In this document: positions 17,108 to 24,677 of the stretch, one piece after another
How positions within the stretch are numbered: position 1 is the first letter of the stretch
Layout of the letters: each line of letters starts with the position of its first letter
DNA from: Oscillospiraceae bacterium
GTDB taxonomy: Bacteria; Bacillota; Clostridia; Oscillospirales; Oscillospiraceae
NCBI GenBank assembly: GCA_902778665.1
Contig: CACYYN010000003.1
Coordinates: forward strand, 1-64,000
Direction of reading: 5' to 3'
Length of the DNA stretch: 64,000 nucleotides
Translations under genes and position numbers: made by a program
Notes under the pieces: generated by a model
What the model saw: the letters and a program-made list of their open reading frames with translations, nothing else
The model's database searches: none
What the model was told of the DNA's origin: nothing

Positions 17108-18031
17108 TTATTTCAGAGCAACTGCTTTTTTCGCCGTTTCGACGATATTCTCCACCGTCAGGCCGATTGCCCGGCGCAGGTAAGGCATTTTGCCAACCTC
17201 TCCGAACCGATCCTGCACGCCGACGGCACAGGCAGGGATCTTCTCCTGCGCAAGAGCTTCGAGGACTGCAGAATGAAGCCCGCCGATCACATTATGATTT
17301 TCCACAGTGAGGACTGCTCCGGTCTTCCGGGCAGAGGCAATCACCTTATCCCGATCAATAGGTTTGATGGTATGGACATTGATTACTTCCGCATCAATCC
17401 CTTCTCCGGCAAGAATCTCTGCCGCTTCCAGTGCATCTTTCAGCTGGAACCCCGAGACGAACAGGGAAAGATCTTTCCCTTCCCGCAGAGTATCCGCCCG
17501 GAAAAGATCAAACCGGTAGTCTGTCGGGAAGATTTCCGGCAGTTCTTTGCGGAACAGACGGATATAGACGGCACCATCATAGGCATTGAGAACCGGCATC
17601 GCCGCACGAAGCTGAACAGGATCTGCCGGCTCAAAGATGACCATACCGGGAATGGAGCGCAGCACACCGATATCTTCCATGCTCATATGGGTGCCGCCGT
17701 TGAGCTCGGCAGCAATGCCAGGATCCGTCCCTACGATTTTCACATTGCGTTTTGCATAGACGATGGAAATTGCTATCTGATCGCAAATTCTTCTGCTGGC
17801 AAAGGGTGTGAAGCTCTCAATCCAGGGCTTGAAGCCATAGCTGGAAAGGCCGGCCGCAATGGAGGCCATATTCTGCTCGGCAACACCACAATCGAACATC
17901 TGTTTCGGGAAACGATCATAAAGCGCTCTTGTTCCGCTGGCTTTTGCGAGATCCGCATCCAGCACACAGACATGGCGGTCTTTCTCCATCAGCTCCGCAA
18001 GGCAGCTGGCGTAAACAGCTCTCATTTCCAT
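17108..18031 (-). CDS. Transketolase, C-terminal subunit
   Basis: A 307-residue pyrimidine-binding plus C-terminal half of a two-subunit transketolase. The GVAEQNM motif (about residue 55) contains the glutamate that activates thiamine diphosphate, and LNGGTHMSMEDIGVLR and the C-terminal VQDRFGEVG follow. The ATG at 18031 has GGAGG at the proper distance and lies 4 bp after the stop of the N-terminal subunit, so the two halves are coupled. Split transketolases are common in anaerobes. Here the pair sits in a sulfoquinovose island and probably transfers two-carbon units from sulfofructose and sulfoerythrulose to glyceraldehyde 3-phosphate; ordinary pentose work is possible too. Confidence 0.88.
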   Translation of the reverse strand: MEMRAVYASCLAELMEKDRHVCVLDADLAKASGTRALYDRFPKQMFDCGVAEQNMASIAAGLSSYGFKPWIESFTPFASRRICDQIAISIVYAKRNVKIVGTDPGIAAELNGGTHMSMEDIGVLRSIPGMVIFEPADPVQLRAAMPVLNAYDGAVYIRLFRKELPEIFPTDYRFDLFRADTLREGKDLSLFVSGFQLKDALEAAEILAGEGIDAEVINVHTIKPIDRDKVIASARKTGAVLTVENHNVIGGLHSAVLEALAQEKIPACAVGVQDRFGEVGKMPYLRRAIGLTVENIVETAKKAVALK

Positions 18032-18035
18032 TGCT

Positions 18036-18863
18036 TTATTCCTCCCCCCGCAATGCTGCAATTGCAGCATCTGCCTGCTCTTCCGTAATCGGGCAGTTGT
18101 GGTTGCCCGGGCCTAGATCCACAATCCAGGGAACACCGCAGCCTTTCAGCGTATTGAGAATGACCATGGTGGGCTTTCCACTTCCAACGCCGAGCTTCGC
18201 ATGGCGCACAGCCTCAGAAACCTGATCGACATCATTGCCATCTTCCACTTCAATCACATTCCAGCCGAAGGCCGCCCACTTTTCCGCAAGCGGTGCAACA
18301 TCGTTTACCTTCGCCACCAGGTCATCGATCTGGAGCTTATTATAGTCTGTAAACGCGATAAGGTTATCCAAATTCTTGGCAGCGGCAAACATGGCCGCCT
18401 CCCAGATCTGGCCCTCCTGGCTTTCTCCATCGCCGATGAGGGTATAGATCAGGGCACCGTCTTCTTCCAGTTTTGAGCCGAGCGCTGCGCCGACTGCGCA
18501 GGAAAATCCCTGGCCAAGAGACCCTGTCGTCATATCGATGCCGACAGTACGGTTCATATCACAGTGGCTGGGGAGATTGGTGCCGCCCTCATTGAGAGTC
18601 AGCAGTTCTTTGCGGTCGAAGTAGCCGCGGTTGGCAAGAGCAGCATACACGGCAGGGCCCGCATGGCCTTTGGAACAGATAAACCTGTCCCTGCCCGGCT
18701 TTTTGGGGTCGGAAGGGTCAATGTTCATCGCCTCAAAATACAGCACGGACAGCAGTTCCACCACGGAAAGACAGCCGCCGATGTGGCCTACGCCCAAATG
18801 CCCGATGCTTTTCAGGACATCACAACGGATATCCAGACTGATTTTCTTCAGATCTACGCTCAA
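18036..18863 (-). CDS. Transketolase, N-terminal (thiamine diphosphate-binding) subunit
   Basis: A 275-residue subunit with the landmarks of the transketolase PP domain: GHLGVGHIGGCLS near residue 20, KGHAGPAVYAAL near 65, TGSLGQGFSCAVG near 105, and the diphosphate-binding GDGESQEGQIWEA near 140 ending in DYNKLQID. Translation appears to start at TTG (18863), eight bases after an AAGGGGG ribosome site. It is the first gene of the six-gene minus-strand operon running to the ROK regulator and is driven by the promoter at 18909-18937. Confidence 0.88.
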   Translation of the reverse strand: MSVDLKKISLDIRCDVLKSIGHLGVGHIGGCLSVVELLSVLYFEAMNIDPSDPKKPGRDRFICSKGHAGPAVYAALANRGYFDRKELLTLNEGGTNLPSHCDMNRTVGIDMTTGSLGQGFSCAVGAALGSKLEEDGALIYTLIGDGESQEGQIWEAAMFAAAKNLDNLIAFTDYNKLQIDDLVAKVNDVAPLAEKWAAFGWNVIEVEDGNDVDQVSEAVRHAKLGVGSGKPTMVILNTLKGCGVPWIVDLGPGNHNCPITEEQADAAIAALRGEE

Positions 18864-18883
18864 TTCAGGTTCCCCCTTATTGA

Positions 18884-18900
18884 TTAATTAAAAAGTTTAA
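18884..18900. promoter_or_regulatory. TTAATTAA palindrome, candidate operator
   Basis: A GATTAATTAAAAAGTTTAA segment lies in the leader just before the transketolase operon. A very similar segment (AATTAATTAAAAATGTTAA) recurs at 23224-23242, between the retained promoter and the permease remnant. Repetition at two transcription units of the same island makes it a candidate operator for the ROK regulator; AT-richness alone could also produce it. Confidence 0.35.
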
Positions 18901-18908
18901 GCAATTGC

Positions 18909-18937
18909 AGTTTAATCTTTATACCCTTCTTTGTCAA
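18909..18937 (-). promoter_or_regulatory. Promoter of the transketolase-ROK operon
   Basis: Minus strand TTGACA (18932-18937), a 17-base spacer and TAAACT (18909-18914). It is divergent from the isomerase promoter about 40 bp away. Confidence 0.6.
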
Positions 18938-18974
18938 TACTCTGGGAAAAGAATTCCATGTTTTTCTTTTAAGG

Positions 18975-19003
18975 TTGACAACAAAGGCCGATGGGGCTAT
19001 GAT
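18975..19003 (+). promoter_or_regulatory. Promoter of the isomerase-sulfoquinovosidase unit
   Basis: TTGACA (18975-18980), 17 bases, TATGAT (18998-19003), about 60 bases before the isomerase start. Confidence 0.75.
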
Positions 19004-19066
19004 TGATCAAGAGTGTTAAGTAATTTATTTTATTCTCTCATTATTCTATGCGGAGGTACTTTCAAA

Positions 19067-20401
19067 ATGAGTTTCTGCCCTGTATATGTTCCGGTCGGCG
19101 TGCCGACTTTTCATCTGGAGAGCGCCCAGGACCAGTTTGAGAAATCAGTCCGGATGCTACGGGCTGTTGATGAGCGTTTTGTCTGCCCGGAGAAGATGCT
19201 GCTGAGCCTGGATGATCTGCAGCATTTTCTGGACGGACTGCACCCCGACCTGGTTGTTTTTCAGAATCTAACCTTTGCCAACGCTGCCTATATGTCTGAA
19301 GTATTGCGGCGATATGAGGGACCGATTCTGCTGTGGACGCTCCGGGAGCCCGTGATTGACGGTGGAAGACTGCGCCTCAATTCCCTAACAGGCGCCTATT
19401 CCGCTGCCAACACCATGCGTGCTTTCGGAAGCCGCTTTGGCTATACCTTCGGTGCTCCGGAAGAGAAAGAAGTGAAGGATACTGTTTCCGCATGTGTAAA
19501 AGCAGCAGCTCTGAAAAAAGAAATGCGCTCTCTGCGTATTGCTGCCATCGGGCACACACCTCAGGGGTTCGGTTTCGGCCGTGCTCTGGACAGTGAACTG
19601 ATGAGCGTTTTCGGTGCGGAACTTGAAGCCATTGAAGCCCGGGAACTGATCGATCAGGCAAAGGCTTTCACCGATGAAGAATGTACAGCATATCTGGAAA
19701 AATCTGCAGGTGCTACCTGCGGACTGGATCAGACACCGGAGCGTAACCGGCTGGATCATGCGAGACTATATAAAGCATATGCCGATTACGTCCACACCCA
19801 CGGGATCGGTGCCATCGCAAGCCGCTGCTGGCCGGATTTCTTCACGTCTTTTGGAACACCAGTCTGTGCTGTGTTGTCTCTTCTGAATGATGACGGTGTT
19901 GCTGCAGCCTGTGAAGCAGATATCTACGGCGCTCTCTCCATGTGGATAGGTATGCACCTGAGTGGTGAACCGGTGTTTTTCGGCGACCCGGTTTCTCTTG
20001 ATGAAGGAGAGAACACCATCACCTTCTGGCACTGCGGAGCCGCAGCCTGCTCTCTTGCCCGGCACGATACCGGTGCACAGATCGGGGTACATCCCAACCG
20101 TAAGATCGGTCCGGCAATGGATTTCGGCTGTGAGGCATTCCCGGAGGCCACCATTTTCCGTGTAGGTCGGGAGAAGGACGGATCCTTCCGCTTCTTCCTC
20201 ACTGAAGGAGAGGCAATGGATAAGCCCAAACAGTTTATTGGGACATCCATTGTGGTGAAAACGGACCACACCAGCCGGTCTATCGTGGAACAGAGCGTTC
20301 TGGACGGGTTTGAGCCCCACTTTGTGGTTATCAAAGGCAGATGGGCGACGACCCTGCAGGCTCTGGCGGATATGCTGGGTATTCCCGTCTGCCGCTATTA
20401 A
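19067..20401 (+). CDS. L-fucose/L-arabinose isomerase-family protein, candidate sulfoquinovose isomerase
   Basis: A 444-residue enzyme of the fucose/arabinose isomerase superfamily, which interconverts aldoses and ketoses using a divalent metal. Matching segments are ASRCWPDFF near residue 250, CEADIYGALSMWIG near 284 (a metal-ligand Glu and Asp region) and FWHCGAAACSLA near 325. The ATG at 19067 follows a GGAGG site and is preferred over an in-frame start 18 codons upstream. It begins the plus-strand unit that ends with the sulfoquinovosidase. In context it most likely converts sulfoquinovose to 6-deoxy-6-sulfofructose, the step before the transketolase. True L-fucose metabolism is unlikely, since no fuculokinase or aldolase is present. 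Confidence 0.78.
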   Translation: MSFCPVYVPVGVPTFHLESAQDQFEKSVRMLRAVDERFVCPEKMLLSLDDLQHFLDGLHPDLVVFQNLTFANAAYMSEVLRRYEGPILLWTLREPVIDGGRLRLNSLTGAYSAANTMRAFGSRFGYTFGAPEEKEVKDTVSACVKAAALKKEMRSLRIAAIGHTPQGFGFGRALDSELMSVFGAELEAIEARELIDQAKAFTDEECTAYLEKSAGATCGLDQTPERNRLDHARLYKAYADYVHTHGIGAIASRCWPDFFTSFGTPVCAVLSLLNDDGVAAACEADIYGALSMWIGMHLSGEPVFFGDPVSLDEGENTITFWHCGAAACSLARHDTGAQIGVHPNRKIGPAMDFGCEAFPEATIFRVGREKDGSFRFFLTEGEAMDKPKQFIGTSIVVKTDHTSRSIVEQSVLDGFEPHFVVIKGRWATTLQALADMLGIPVCRY

Positions 20402-20404
20402 AAC

Positions 20405-21031
20405 ATGAAGAAGGAATCACGGTTAACAGCTATCCTCTCTGCCGTGATCGATATCATCTAGGCAGGACTGCTGTGGCTTGTCTTTTCCCTTCCCCTTTTC
20501 ACCATCGGTGCCTCTTCCACAGCTTTATATTACGCCGTGGTTAAAAGCATCCGTCACGACCGGGGTAGGGTCAGTTCCTGTTTTTTTCAATCTTTCCGGT
20601 CGAACCTCCGGCAGGCAACGCTACTGTGGCTGCTCTGCGTTGGTTATCTTCTGATCGGAATCGGGGATGCAATTGCGTTTGCCCGGATGGGTGTAAAGGA
20701 AGGCAGTCTGCTTTTCTGGATGAGCCGTATTTTCTTTCTGCCGGTTCCGCTTCTTTTCCCCTGGCTGTTCGCTTTTCTTTCCCGTTTTCAGAATTCTCTG
20801 AAAAACACCCTGCGGTATTCCGCCTTTCTTGCCATGCGCCACTTCGGCACCACACTGCTGCTTACGTTTGAACTGGGGCTGTTTCTTGCCATTGCATATC
20901 TGATTCCTCTGCTGCTGCCGTTCCTGCCGGGCGCTTTCTGCCTGCTGATGAGCCTGCAAATTGAACCTGTTTTTCGCTCGCTGACTGAAGAGCAGGAGGA
21001 CGAAAACGCAGATGCATGGTATAATGAATAA
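20405..21031 (+). pseudogene. YesL/DUF624-family membrane protein interrupted by an amber stop
   Basis: Reading from ATG 20405 gives a complete YesL-type protein of about 208 residues except for an in-frame TAG at 20459-20461 (codon 19). Past the stop the frame continues with FSLPLFTIGASSTALYY, which aligns with CSIPIFTIGASTTALYY of the intact yesL gene at 44870, and then with four further hydrophobic helices. YesL proteins accompany CUT1 sugar ABC importers. The gene begins 3 bp after the isomerase stop. TAG is an ordinary stop elsewhere in the window (aroE-like, ROK genes), so read-through is unlikely. A shorter product from GTG 20537 would lack the first helix. Confidence 0.75.
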
Positions 21032-21078
21032 TACACCGATGCATTAGATTTTTTCAACAACACCTTACGGAGGCGCTC

Positions 21079-23091
21079 ATGTTTGAACTTCATTTTCCCG
21101 CTCCCGATGCTGTAGAGCTCTACGGCAACGGCAGACTGCTGTTTCATCATTCGGGTGGATCTCCCGCTCTCTTTCTTGGAAAAGGTAGGGAAACCATCCA
21201 TATGTTTCGCGGTAATTTTGATATCTCTGACCGAATTTCCGAACGCTATGCTCTGCAATTTACCGGAACAGAAGAAAACGGTGAGGAGAAGATTCTTCAC
21301 TTCACCTGCCCGGGATGCGCAGAAGATTACAGCCTCCATCTGAAAGAGCAGGGCCTCCGGCTGCATCTGCAGGGAGAGTGCAGAGACTCCACCTTCAATC
21401 GGCTGTGGATTCGCCTTTTTGCAGAAAAGGGCGAACATGTAACCGGCGGAGGAGAGCAGTTTTCGGCCTTGGATCTGCGCGGCAGGCTCTGGCCGATCTG
21501 GACCAGAGAGCAGGGTGTGGGACGCAATAAACTAACAGAGGTTACACGCCTGGCCGATGCACTGGACGGCAGCGGCGGAGACTACCACACAACTTTCTTT
21601 CCGCAGCCTACGCTTGTTTCATCCCGGCTATATTTTGCCCATCTGGAAAACTACGAATATTCGGAACTGGATCTGAGGGAAGAGAGCTTCCATGAGATCG
21701 GTCTGTGGAGCACATCTTTAAAGCTCGTGCTGTGCTGCTCAGACAATTATCCCGCTCTGCTGGAAAGCCTGACCGGTCTGCTCGGCCGTCAGCCGCCCTT
21801 GCCCGATTGGGCAATGCGGGGTCTCTGGCTCGGTGTTCAGGGCGGAACGGAACGCGCCGTCAGCCTGGCCAGGCGCTGCAAAGACGCCGGCGTTGACCTC
21901 TCGGCCGTCTGGATTCAGGACTGGGAAGGAAAACGTGTAACATCCTTTGGGTCTCGCCTCCAGTGGGACTGGCGCTGGAACCGGGAACGTTATCCACAGC
22001 TGGATGAGATTATTCGGGAGGACCGGGGTACCGCCTGGATGGGCTACATTAACCCATACCTGGTGGAAGGCGGGGTACTATTCCGGGAAGCAAAGGAACG
22101 TGGCTATTTCGTACGCAGGGAAGACGGAACCGATTATCTGTTTGACTTCGGTGAGTATGACTGCGGCGTCGTCGATCTGACAAACGGGGACGCCTATAAC
22201 TGGTATAAATCTGTTATCCGGACAAACCTGATCGGACTCGGCTTTCGCGGCTGGATGGCAGACTTTGGGGAATACCTCCCAGCGGATGCAGTTTGTCGGG
22301 GCGGAAGCGGGCTCAAATTGCACAACGCCTGGCCGATGCTGTGGGCAAAGTGCAACCGGGAAGCAGTGGAAGAGGCAGGTATGCTGGATAAATGCGTATT
22401 TTTCATGCGTTCCGGTGCGGCAGGGAGCCAGAAATACGCAACCCTCATCTGGGCGGGTGACCAATGCGTTGACTGGTCTGAAGACGATGGCCTGCCCTCT
22501 GTGATTACCTCAGCTCTGACGCTTGGAATGAGCGGATACGGGCTGCACACCTGTGACATCGGCGGGTACACCACCCTGTTTCATCTCAGGCGAGACGAAG
22601 AGCTGCTGCTGCGCTGGATGGAGTTTGCCTGCTTCACTCCCGTTATGCGGACCCATGAAGGCAACCGGCCGGAAACCAATATACAGCTCTATGACAATGA
22701 TGCCCTTCTGCATGCAGCTGCAAGGCTGACAGGAATTCACGATGCACTTCTCCCCTATCTAAGGCAGTGTGTGGAGCAGAATGCTCAGAAAGGCCTGCCT
22801 GTCATGCGGCCGCTGTTCTGGGAAGCTCCGGAAGAGGAAACCGCCTGGTCTCACAAACTCTACAGTTATCTGCTGGGGGACGATGTGCTCGCTGCCCCTG
22901 TAGTCGAACCCGGTGCCGATAGCCGCCGTGTGTGGTTACCGACAGGCGACTGGATACATCTCTGGAGCGGCAGACATTATTACGGCGGGTGGGCAGAAAT
23001 TTCCGCTCCGATGGGACAGCCCCCGGTATTTTACCGGGCAGACTCCTCCTTTACACCTCTGTTCAAGGGAATCGCCTCTGATTTTAGCTAA
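21079..23091 (+). CDS. yihQ: Sulfoquinovosidase, glycoside hydrolase family 31 (YihQ type)
   Basis: A 670-residue GH31 enzyme with no signal peptide, so it acts in the cytosol. The catalytic nucleophile is Asp395 in ADFGEY and the acid/base is Asp461 in WAGDQ. The residues that recognise the sulfonate in E. coli YihQ are all present with constant offset: Arg293 and Trp296 in SFGSRLQWDW, and the tyrosine of DIGGYTT (about 497). These residues separate sulfoquinovosidases from alpha-glucosidases. It would release sulfoquinovose from sulfoquinovosyl glycerol or related glycosides of plant and algal sulfolipid. The ribosome site is GGAGG. It is the key diagnostic gene of the island. Confidence 0.92.
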   Translation: MFELHFPAPDAVELYGNGRLLFHHSGGSPALFLGKGRETIHMFRGNFDISDRISERYALQFTGTEENGEEKILHFTCPGCAEDYSLHLKEQGLRLHLQGECRDSTFNRLWIRLFAEKGEHVTGGGEQFSALDLRGRLWPIWTREQGVGRNKLTEVTRLADALDGSGGDYHTTFFPQPTLVSSRLYFAHLENYEYSELDLREESFHEIGLWSTSLKLVLCCSDNYPALLESLTGLLGRQPPLPDWAMRGLWLGVQGGTERAVSLARRCKDAGVDLSAVWIQDWEGKRVTSFGSRLQWDWRWNRERYPQLDEIIREDRGTAWMGYINPYLVEGGVLFREAKERGYFVRREDGTDYLFDFGEYDCGVVDLTNGDAYNWYKSVIRTNLIGLGFRGWMADFGEYLPADAVCRGGSGLKLHNAWPMLWAKCNREAVEEAGMLDKCVFFMRSGAAGSQKYATLIWAGDQCVDWSEDDGLPSVITSALTLGMSGYGLHTCDIGGYTTLFHLRRDEELLLRWMEFACFTPVMRTHEGNRPETNIQLYDNDALLHAAARLTGIHDALLPYLRQCVEQNAQKGLPVMRPLFWEAPEEETAWSHKLYSYLLGDDVLAAPVVEPGADSRRVWLPTGDWIHLWSGRHYYGGWAEISAPMGQPPVFYRADSSFTPLFKGIASDFS

Positions 23092-23160
23092 TTTGCACAA
23101 AAACATGTTCTGGTTTTTGTTGTAATCACACAAAAATTGATTTTTATGCTTCTTCCTTCC

Positions 23161-23199
23161 TGCAAAATGCTTTACAAATTTTGCAGGAATCTTTATAAT
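23161..23199 (+). promoter_or_regulatory. Promoter overlapped by an inverted repeat, left over from an ABC importer operon
   Basis: TTTACA (23171-23176), 17 bases, TATAAT (23194-23199). The inverted repeat TGCAAAAT-N9-ATTTTGCA (23161-23185) covers the -35. A second palindrome, GGTCATtttttATGACC, lies downstream at 23209-23225. Such a well-formed regulated promoter now leads only into a truncated permease gene. Confidence 0.6.
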
Positions 23200-23237
23200 A
23201 TGCACAAAGGTCATTTTTTATGACCAATTAATTAAAA

Positions 23238-23582
23238 ATGTTAATCAAAAAGGTGGAAGAGGCCGCTTACATCGACGGCTGCGGATTCTTCGGGCGCTTT
23301 TTCCACGTGCTGCTGCCCCTCTGCCGCACGGGAATTGTAACGGCAGCCACCTTTGAGTTTCTTACCTGCTGGAATGAATTTGTCTTTGCGAATCTGATCG
23401 TATCCTCCGAAAAGCTGCGGACCATTCAGGTTGGCATCCGGTATTTTACCAACCAGTTTTCCACAGACTACGTGTCCATGTACGCAGCTATTGTGATTTC
23501 CATTATTCCGTCAATTCTCGGCTATATCTTTTTCCAGGAGCAGATTATCGCCGGCATGACCAGCGGAGCTGTGAAGGGATAA
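23238..23582 (+). pseudogene. 3' fragment of a carbohydrate ABC permease (CUT1, MalG type)
   Basis: Only the last ~114 residues of a permease of about 280 residues remain. The fragment starts just before the EAA loop (EEAAYIDGCGFFGRFFHVLLPLCRTGI), which docks the ATPase, and runs through the last two helices to the normal end QIIAGMTSGAVKG. The first four helices, a partner permease and a solute-binding protein are all missing. The region upstream is a promoter, not coding, so an internal deletion probably fused the operon promoter to the 3' end. A functional channel is not expected. It is likely a remnant of the island's sugar importer. Confidence 0.8.
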
Positions 23583-23603
23583 AACCAATCAGGAGGTCTG
23601 CTT

Positions 23604-24677
23604 ATGCAGCAGAAACTTTTCTTTGCCTCTGATTATATGGAGGGTGCACACCCGGCTATACTGGAAAGACTGATTGAAACCAATATGATTCATTCCCCCG
23701 GATACGGGACAGATGATTTTTCTGCCTCTGCACGAAACAAAATCCGTCATGCCTGCCAGGCGCCGGATGCGGATATCTATTTCCTTGTGGGCGGAACCCA
23801 GGCCAATGCCACCGTAATTGACGCTGTATTACGCTCTTACCAGGGAGTAATTGCAGCGGAGAGCGGGCATATCAGCGTGCATGAGGCAGGTGCCATTGAA
23901 TTCGGCGGCCACAAGGTTATCACTCTGAAGCACCGGGACGGAAAGCTCTCTGCCGAGACTATTGAGGGTTTTATGCATTCCTATGAGCAGGATGAAACCC
24001 ATGAACACATGGTCATGCCGGGGATGGTCTATCTCTCTCAGCCTACAGAATTCGGAACACTTTATTCTCTGAAAGAGCTGAATGACATCAGCCGTGTCTG
24101 CAGGGAGAAACAGCTGGCCCTGTATGTGGACGGAGCAAGACTGGCCTATGCTCTGGCCTGTCCGGAAAATGACGTGACACTGCCGGACCTGGCAAGAATA
24201 TGCGACGTCTTCTACATTGGGGGGACAAAATGCGGTGCTCTGTTCGGGGAGGCCGTGGTTATCCCAAAGCACGGGTATCTGCCACACTTTTTCACAACCA
24301 TCAAACAGCACGGCGCTCTTCTGGCTAAGGGACGGATTGCAGGGCTTCAGTTTGACACGCTTTTTACAGATGATCTGTATTTCCGAGTCGGGAAAAACGC
24401 AATTGATACCGCAGCCCAGATCCGAAAAGCCCTTTCGGAAAACGGTTTTTCAGTCGCCTTTCCCTCCCCCACTAACCAGATCTTTCCCGTGCTGGGAAAG
24501 GAGCAGATTGCTATCCTGTCCGAAAAGGCTGAACTGGGGTTCTGGGAGCATATGGATGAGAAGCACACCATTATGCGCATCGCCACCAGTTGGGCAACGA
24601 CACAGGAGGATGCGTCCGCTCTGGCAGCGCTCTTGCATGAACACAACAACCTGAGATCAGGAGGAAAACCTGTATGA
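23604..24677 (+). CDS. ltaE: Low-specificity threonine aldolase / beta-eliminating lyase family protein
   Basis: A 357-residue fold-type I PLP enzyme. The Schiff-base lysine is in IGGTKCGALFGEAVV (about residue 208), the phosphate-binding GGTQANATVI is near 55, and DGARLAYAL near 175 holds the pyridine-nitrogen Asp. Threonine aldolases cleave L-threonine or L-allo-threonine to glycine and acetaldehyde; close relatives are beta-eliminating lyases. It has a GGAGG site and overlaps the next gene by 4 bp (ATGA), forming a two-gene unit with an S66 peptidase. It begins 22 bp after the permease remnant, so it may now be read from the orphan promoter there. Confidence 0.85.
   Translation: MQQKLFFASDYMEGAHPAILERLIETNMIHSPGYGTDDFSASARNKIRHACQAPDADIYFLVGGTQANATVIDAVLRSYQGVIAAESGHISVHEAGAIEFGGHKVITLKHRDGKLSAETIEGFMHSYEQDETHEHMVMPGMVYLSQPTEFGTLYSLKELNDISRVCREKQLALYVDGARLAYALACPENDVTLPDLARICDVFYIGGTKCGALFGEAVVIPKHGYLPHFFTTIKQHGALLAKGRIAGLQFDTLFTDDLYFRVGKNAIDTAAQIRKALSENGFSVAFPSPTNQIFPVLGKEQIAILSEKAELGFWEHMDEKHTIMRIATSWATTQEDASALAALLHEHNNLRSGGKPV

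Noticed and set aside
13321..18863. Reading the transketolase/RpiB/ROK operon as pentose, D-apiose or lacto-tagatose catabolism
   Set aside because: No sugar kinase, aldolase or tagatose gene is present, and the divergent unit ends in a sulfoquinovosidase; sulfoglycolysis explains all members better.
20459..20461. Recoding of the TAG codon (suppression or pyrrolysine)
   Set aside because: TAG serves as a normal stop in the aroE-like and ROK genes of this window, and no context for pyrrolysine use is visible.
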